Positions 7,205 to 11,528 of a stretch of DNA of 11,528 nucleotides are shown here, one piece after another; within the stretch, counting starts at the first letter, position 1, and each line of letters opens with the position of its first letter. A program made the translations under genes and the position numbers. The stretch spans positions 1 to 11,528 of the forward strand of contig JANXRU010000232.1 in assembly GCA_025356715.1 (NCBI GenBank), read 5' to 3'. The notes beneath the pieces were generated by a model. It was not told the origin of the DNA. It searched no databases and saw only the letters and a program-made list of their open reading frames with translations. The DNA comes from Bacteroidota bacterium (GTDB taxonomy: Bacteria > Bacteroidota > Bacteroidia > B-17B0 > B-17BO).

Positions 7205-10200
7205 ATGAAACAATTATTTATTTCCATTCTTATTATTACTTCGTTTATTGGTTTAGCTCAAGCTCCGCAAAAAATTAGTTATCAAGCTGTTGCGAGGCAG
7301 TCTAGTGGTTTGATTCTCCCTAGTCAAAACATAGGAGTTGAATTTAAGATTTTTCAATCATCCACAAGCGGAACACTTGTGTATTCCGAAACTCATAATA
7401 CAACAACTAGTTCATTTGGTTTATTTTCACTTTTTATAGGGGGTGGTTCACCAAGCGTTGGCTCATTTTCATCAATTAACTGGGCTACAGGTAATTATTG
7501 GGTCGAAACTTTAATAGATCCCACAGGAGGTACATCTTATTCTTCAGTTGGGGCTCAGCAATTAATGAGTGTGCCATACGCATTATATGCTGAAACATCT
7601 GGTAACGCAAATTCGACACCAACAATTACAGGAGTTGGAATTGCTTCTGTAACATCAACAGCAGGAAATTCATTTACTATAAGCGTAACAACACCAACTA
7701 TTACAGGAACAGGCTCTGCTACCGTAACAGGCACATATCCTAACTTTACAATTAATACTCCTATTACTGCCGCAGCAGTAACTCCTACAATAACAGGAAC
7801 TGGCTCTACAACAGTAAGCGGTACTTATCCAAACTTAACGATTAATACTCCTACAACTCAGGTTTATACTGCAGGTAATGGAATTGATATAACATCTGGT
7901 GTTATTTCAAATACAGCAGCTGCCGTATCACCAACAATAAATAGTGGTGGAGTGGCTAATGTAACAAATTCATCAACTAATGTTTATTTAGTAGATGTAC
8001 CAGCACCAATTTTAAACTATAATCCAGGAACTAATGAATTAACATTAACGCAAAATAGTTCAACATCTACTGCAACCCTCAACGGAACAGGGTCTAATAC
8101 AGTTAGCATTGTTGGTAGTGGTATTGCTGCTGTAACACCAACTACTGGATCTAATTTCACAGTTAGTGTTCCGTCACCAACTTTTACATCAAATGGGCCA
8201 ACTACAATTACAGGTTCTTACCCTAGTTATACTGTAAACTCAGCTGCATCTTTTTCAACAACATTGATACAAGGAAGTAACGTTACTTTAAATCAATCTG
8301 GTAACACTTTTACTGTAAGTTCAATAACGCCAACTATAACAGGAACGGGCGCAACAACCGTAATTGGTACTTATCCAATTTTAACGATTAATACGCCAAC
8401 AGTTTCAGCTTCAACTCCAACACTAATAGGAACAGGTGTTACTAGTGTGACTTCTTCTGGTAATACTTTTACTATAAATACCCCAGCATCCACAACGTAT
8501 ACAAATGGAGCAGGAATTTCAATTACATCAGGTTCAATTATTACGAACTCTTCACCAAATCAAACGGTAACAATGGTTGGTACAGGTGCAACAACTGTAA
8601 CAGGAATATATCCTAACTATACGATTAATTCACCAATTGTCGTGGCAGCCATCACACCTACAATTGTAGGGGGTGGTATTGCAGTAGTTACTCCAACAGT
8701 AGGGAATAATTTTACAGTTTCAGTTCCTGCTCAAACGGTTAGTATAGCTAGTGGTTCACTAGCTATTAGTTTAGGAAATTCGGTTGCTTTGCCCACTAAT
8801 AGTTTAAGTATTTCTTCTAATTCATTAACATTAAATGGTCTTGGCGGTAACACGATTTTACTTCCCTCTTCAATATTAACTCCAAGTACTAATATTACAA
8901 TATCAGGCTCTGCACCGAATTACACAGTTAGTGCTGTTACTCCTACAATAGTAGGAGCAGGTAGTGCAATTGTTTCTGGAACTTATCCAAATCAAACTAT
9001 AACAGTCCCTGTTACAACACCTCAAGTGCTTTCTATAGCTAATAATTCAGTAGTTTCGTTAAGTGGAGGGGGGGGAAGTATTAATATTATTCCTTCTACT
9101 TTAACTTATACTGCAGGCACTAATACATTAAAATTAACTGATGGGTTAAGTGTGAATACCATTACTCTAAATTCAGCATCTGCAACAACTGTTTCAGCAG
9201 GAACTAATGTTGGAGTTACAGGTTCTGCACCAAATTTTACAATAAGTTCAATAACGCCAACAATAACAGGTACAGGAGCAACAACAGTAACAGGCACGTA
9301 TCCTAACTTAACAATAAATACACCAACAACACAAGCTTACACAGCAGGAACAGGTATTTCAGTTTCGTCTGGTATCATTACAAATACATCGCCAAACCAA
9401 ACGGTAACATTAAATGGAACAGGAGCCTCAACAGTGAGTGGCGTTTATCCAAATTTCACCATTTCATCATCATCACCAACAACTGCAATTACAGGAAATG
9501 GAACGGGAATAGCTACGGTAACAACATCAGCTAATAACTTTACTGTAAATGTATCATCTCCAACTTATTCAGCTAATACTGGAGTATTAAGTTTTGGTGG
9601 AACAAATACCATTGTTGTTACTCCTTCTTTATCTTTATCAGGAACAACATTAACTTCTGGAGCTGCAACAAACTCGGTAAACTTATCTTCATTAAGTGGT
9701 TGGTCTTTATTAGGGAATTCAGGAACTATTGATGGAACTCACTTTATTGGAACCTCAGATAATAAACCTTTTAATATTAGAGTTAATGGTAATAAAGCAG
9801 GAAGAATTGATCATATATTGAGCAATGTTTTTATGGGAGCCTTTGCTGGAAATTCAACTACAGGTAGTTTTAACTCTGCTTTTGGTCACACAGCATTATA
9901 CTCAAATGTGACTGGTATAAATAATACAGCTTTAGGAAATAGTGCTCTTTTTAGTAGTACTGGAAGCAATAATACGTCTATTGGAGATGCATCTCTGTAT
10001 TCTACAACTTCTGGGTCTAACAACACAGCAATTGGAGAAAATTCAGGATTTAGCAACGTTGTCGGAAGTGGAAATGTGTTTTTAGGTTATCAAGCTGGTT
10101 ATAATGAACTTGGTTCTAATAAGTTATATATAGCAAACAATAATACAGCAACTCCTTTACTTTTCGGTGATTTTAGTTCAAATAGACTTGGTATAAATGG

Positions 10201-11528
10201 AAATCCGCTAACAAACGCACGATTTGTAATTTATCACACGGCTACAATAGCAGATCCTACAATCAACTTAATCGAATCAACAGGGAATTTAAATAGAATT
10301 AAATTTTCAAATCCATCAATATCAACCAATTTTTGGGAAGCAGGGGCTCAAGCAGCTTTAACACCAAGTAATTCAGCATTTAGTATCAATCATAATGAAG
10401 GCGCTGGTTATAAATCAGAATTTATAGTATATGGAGATGGTAAAGTACAAATTCACAATTTAAACACAGCGTTAGCTAGTTTACATGTTTTAGATATTAA
10501 TAATACAACATCAAATGGCATTGCCTCTGAGGGTTTTGGCCAAAATGGAAACATCGTTATTACTAGAACAAATTACACGGGCTCTTTAACAGCGCCTACT
10601 CGGTCTTCTATATTGGGAGGTGATGTAATCGGAAGATTAAGTTTTCCAGGTTACGCTGGTACTAGTTATGGCAGTGGACCTGTGATGTACGCAAAAGCTT
10701 TTGATAATTTTTCTGGCTCTGCTAACGGTAGTGAATTGTTTTTCGGGACAATCCCTTCTGGTTCTATTACTACTATTGATGTTTTAAAATTAACACAAGA
10801 TGGTAGAGTAGAAGTTCAAAAAACTTTATCAATACCATCAACTGGAATTTTAAATATTGCGAATGGGCAGATAGCTGGTAAAATATTGACTTCTGATGGA
10901 GTTGGAAATGCCATTTGGCAAACTTCAGGTGCGGGTTCGTCACCTTGGATTCAATCTGGTGCTATTGCAACTTTATCAGCAGGTGTAACTCAAGTTGGTA
11001 TAGGGACAAGTACACCGAATAATGTTTTTCAAGTTAAGGATTATATAACTTTTGAAAATACAGGTTCAAACACAAGTTTGGGTTATTTAACTGGAACTGG
11101 AGTTAGTCCAAATGATTATTATAATACTTTTGTTGGATATTACGCTGGACAAGCAGTTGGTACTGGTGGCGGTTCTGCAACAGGAAATAGTTTTGTAGGT
11201 TATAATTCAGGTCAATCAAATTTGAATGGAGCAAATAATACCTTTGTTGGACTTAATTCAGGTAAGCTTAATAATAGTGGAAATGTAAATACATTTGTTG
11301 GGTCATATACAGGTCAATCAAATACGACTGGTGGAAATAATAGTTTTTTTGGTTCTCAGGCTGGTTTAGCTAACACAACTGGAGATAGCAATACTTTTTT
11401 AGGTAATTTTTCAGGACAAAATAATACAACAGGAAGACTCAATACCTTTATAGGACGAGGGGCTGATTTATTATCTGCTACTCAATACACTAATGCTGTA
11501 GCAATAGGATTTAATGCAAAAGTAGATG
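7205..11528 (+). CDS. Giant secreted fibre-like repeat protein (3' end beyond window)
   Basis: An uninterrupted frame of 1441 codons that is still open at the right edge, so the C-terminus is missing. The signal peptide is MKQLFISILIITSFIGLAQA. Residues 21-135 form the N-terminal domain typical of many Bacteroidota surface proteins: APQKISYQAVAR, then GVEFKIFQSS, YSETHNTTT, NWATGNYWVET and QLMSVPYALYA. Residues 138-831 are a Thr/Ser/Gly/Asn-rich stalk of beta-hairpin-like units with about five charged residues. Residues 832-873 contain GWSLLGN, GTIDGTHFIGTSDNKPFNIR and NKAGRIDH, a known linker in this protein type. Residues 874-972 are YadA-head-like repeats. Residues 973-1306 are non-repetitive, with NKLYIANNNTATPLLFGDF and GKILTSDGVGNAIWQ. 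A second YadA-like block starts at 1307. I see no cysteine. By family it is probably a trimeric adhesin or fibre. A C-terminal S74-type chaperone or a secretion-sorting domain would be expected but cannot be seen. Partner genes, if any, lie to the right. Confidence 0.88.
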   Translation, partial: MKQLFISILIITSFIGLAQAPQKISYQAVARQSSGLILPSQNIGVEFKIFQSSTSGTLVYSETHNTTTSSFGLFSLFIGGGSPSVGSFSSINWATGNYWVETLIDPTGGTSYSSVGAQQLMSVPYALYAETSGNANSTPTITGVGIASVTSTAGNSFTISVTTPTITGTGSATVTGTYPNFTINTPITAAAVTPTITGTGSTTVSGTYPNLTINTPTTQVYTAGNGIDITSGVISNTAAAVSPTINSGGVANVTNSSTNVYLVDVPAPILNYNPGTNELTLTQNSSTSTATLNGTGSNTVSIVGSGIAAVTPTTGSNFTVSVPSPTFTSNGPTTITGSYPSYTVNSAASFSTTLIQGSNVTLNQSGNTFTVSSITPTITGTGATTVIGTYPILTINTPTVSASTPTLIGTGVTSVTSSGNTFTINTPASTTYTNGAGISITSGSIITNSSPNQTVTMVGTGATTVTGIYPNYTINSPIVVAAITPTIVGGGIAVVTPTVGNNFTVSVPAQTVSIASGSLAISLGNSVALPTNSLSISSNSLTLNGLGGNTILLPSSILTPSTNITISGSAPNYTVSAVTPTIVGAGSAIVSGTYPNQTITVPVTTPQVLSIANNSVVSLSGGGGSINIIPSTLTYTAGTNTLKLTDGLSVNTITLNSASATTVSAGTNVGVTGSAPNFTISSITPTITGTGATTVTGTYPNLTINTPTTQAYTAGTGISVSSGIITNTSPNQTVTLNGTGASTVSGVYPNFTISSSSPTTAITGNGTGIATVTTSANNFTVNVSSPTYSANTGVLSFGGTNTIVVTPSLSLSGTTLTSGAATNSVNLSSLSGWSLLGNSGTIDGTHFIGTSDNKPFNIRVNGNKAGRIDHILSNVFMGAFAGNSTTGSFNSAFGHTALYSNVTGINNTALGNSALFSSTGSNNTSIGDASLYSTTSGSNNTAIGENSGFSNVVGSGNVFLGYQAGYNELGSNKLYIANNNTATPLLFGDFSSNRLGINGNPLTNARFVIYHTATIADPTINLIESTGNLNRIKFSNPSISTNFWEAGAQAALTPSNSAFSINHNEGAGYKSEFIVYGDGKVQIHNLNTALASLHVLDINNTTSNGIASEGFGQNGNIVITRTNYTGSLTAPTRSSILGGDVIGRLSFPGYAGTSYGSGPVMYAKAFDNFSGSANGSELFFGTIPSGSITTIDVLKLTQDGRVEVQKTLSIPSTGILNIANGQIAGKILTSDGVGNAIWQTSGAGSSPWIQSGAIATLSAGVTQVGIGTSTPNNVFQVKDYITFENTGSNTSLGYLTGTGVSPNDYYNTFVGYYAGQAVGTGGGSATGNSFVGYNSGQSNLNGANNTFVGLNSGKLNNSGNVNTFVGSYTGQSNTTGGNNSFFGSQAGLANTTGDSNTFLGNFSGQNNTTGRLNTFIGRGADLLSATQYTNAVAIGFNAKVD
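7616..9697 (+). repeat. Stalk of about 25 beta-hairpin-like coding repeats
   Basis: In-frame repeats of roughly 20-30 residues in the surface protein. The commonest unit is 24 residues (72 bases) with the pattern TPTITGTGxxTVxGTYPNxTINTP. I place copies at 7691-7762, 7781-7852, 8327-8398, 8564-8635, 8939-9010, 9254-9325 and 9401-9472. It alternates with a second form, GxGIAxVTxxxGNxFTVxVPxP (for example near 7625, 8120 and 8670), and a third, TYTAGxGISxxSGxIxNT (from about 7853, 8492 and 9326). Each unit reads as two short strands joined by a G/N turn. Copies differ at many third codon positions. Confidence 0.85.
9068..9075 (+). repeat. G8 homopolymer tract inside the surface protein frame
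   Basis: Eight consecutive G bases encode part of a GGGG turn (residues 621-624, next to S620 and S625). The next longest G runs I noticed in the window are five. With one extra G the frame reaches TAA within six codons (GGG GGG GGG AAG TAT TAA). With one fewer it reaches TAA after about a dozen codons. The tract is therefore a potential slippage on/off site, or a place where sequencing errors would break the gene. Confidence 0.7.
9824..10120 (+). repeat. First YadA-head-like repeat block (six units of 16-17 residues)
   Basis: Six consecutive in-frame units of 16, 17, 16, 17, 17 and 16 residues (surface protein residues 874-972), each starting N-x-x-x-G and ending near a G-S/I-x. Examples are NTALGNSALFSSTGSN and NTAIGENSGFSNVVGSG. 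This pattern is that of left-handed parallel beta-roll heads of YadA-type trimeric adhesins and of tail-fibre-like Bacteroidota proteins. Confidence 0.8.
11123..11528 (+). repeat. Second YadA-head-like block with 51-base period, cut by window end
   Basis: Units begin at 11123, 11186, 11237, 11288, 11339, 11390, 11441 and 11492. All but the first (63 bases) have an exact 51-base, 17-residue period. The consensus is NTFVGxxSGQxNTTGxx, for example NTFVGSYTGQSNTTGGN and NTFLGNFSGQNNTTGRL. The last unit shifts to NAVAIGFNAKV, the form usually seen as a YadA-like head changes register. The block corresponds to surface protein residue 1307 onward and continues to or past the edge. Confidence 0.82.

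Noticed and set aside
9106..9297. Open frame on the minus strand opposite the surface protein
   Set aside because: It lies wholly within the repeat-coding stalk. Its Val/Pro-rich translation is the mirror of the Thr/Gly codons, and it has no start context.
7616..9697. Regularly spaced repeats that might suggest a CRISPR array or non-coding tandem repeat
   Set aside because: All spacings keep one open reading frame, copies differ mainly at third codon positions, and there are no unique spacers between identical repeats. They are protein repeats.
1..11528. A new multi-gene defence or mobile system
   Set aside because: No nuclease, helicase beyond RarA, toxin pair, integrase, transposase or terminal repeats were found. 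The six complete genes look like ordinary chromosomal genes, and the only unusual locus is a single surface protein of a known broad type.

Overview
The window looks like chromosome from a member of the Bacteroidota, probably a Flavobacteriales-like organism. It is visibly AT-rich. Several gene starts carry the Bacteroidota-type promoter (TTG, about 18 to 22 bases, then TAnnTTTG) with no clear Shine-Dalgarno sequence. An alpha/beta-fused 2-oxoacid dehydrogenase E1 and a surface protein opening with a lineage-typical N-terminal domain support this. No species can be named from the sequence alone.

Layout: the left 4.5 kb is on the minus strand and the rest on the plus strand, meeting at a 70-base divergent promoter region (4481-4550). 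Minus-strand genes, in the order they are transcribed: a small secreted protein of unknown function (4016-4480) closed by a strong hairpin terminator; an 805-residue fused E1 component (1461-3878) behind a near-consensus promoter; a second secreted protein with weak resemblance to the DUF4468 type (781-1395), possibly co-transcribed with E1 and followed by a hairpin terminator; and a fumarylacetoacetate hydrolase family enzyme (49-660). Plus-strand genes: rarA, the AAA+ ATPase acting at stalled replication forks (4551-5825); a two-helix potassium channel with a cytoplasmic NAD-binding RCK module (5903-6916); then, after a 288-base non-coding gap, a very large secreted repeat protein that starts at 7205 and runs off the right edge still open (at least 1441 residues).

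The first six genes look like ordinary core or housekeeping functions with no obvious shared pathway. The large surface protein is the accessory part. It has a signal peptide, a Bacteroidota N-terminal domain, about 690 residues of Thr/Ser/Gly/Asn-rich beta-hairpin-like repeats with almost no charge, a first YadA-head-like repeat block, a non-repetitive tail-fibre-like section, and a second YadA-head-like block with an exact 17-residue period. It resembles known trimeric fibre-like surface proteins. Its most interesting details are a G8 tract inside the stalk where a one-base slip in either direction would give an early stop, and repeats that keep the protein sequence while half their codons differ synonymously. 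I found no CRISPR array, transposase, tRNA or rRNA, and no convincing undescribed multi-gene system.
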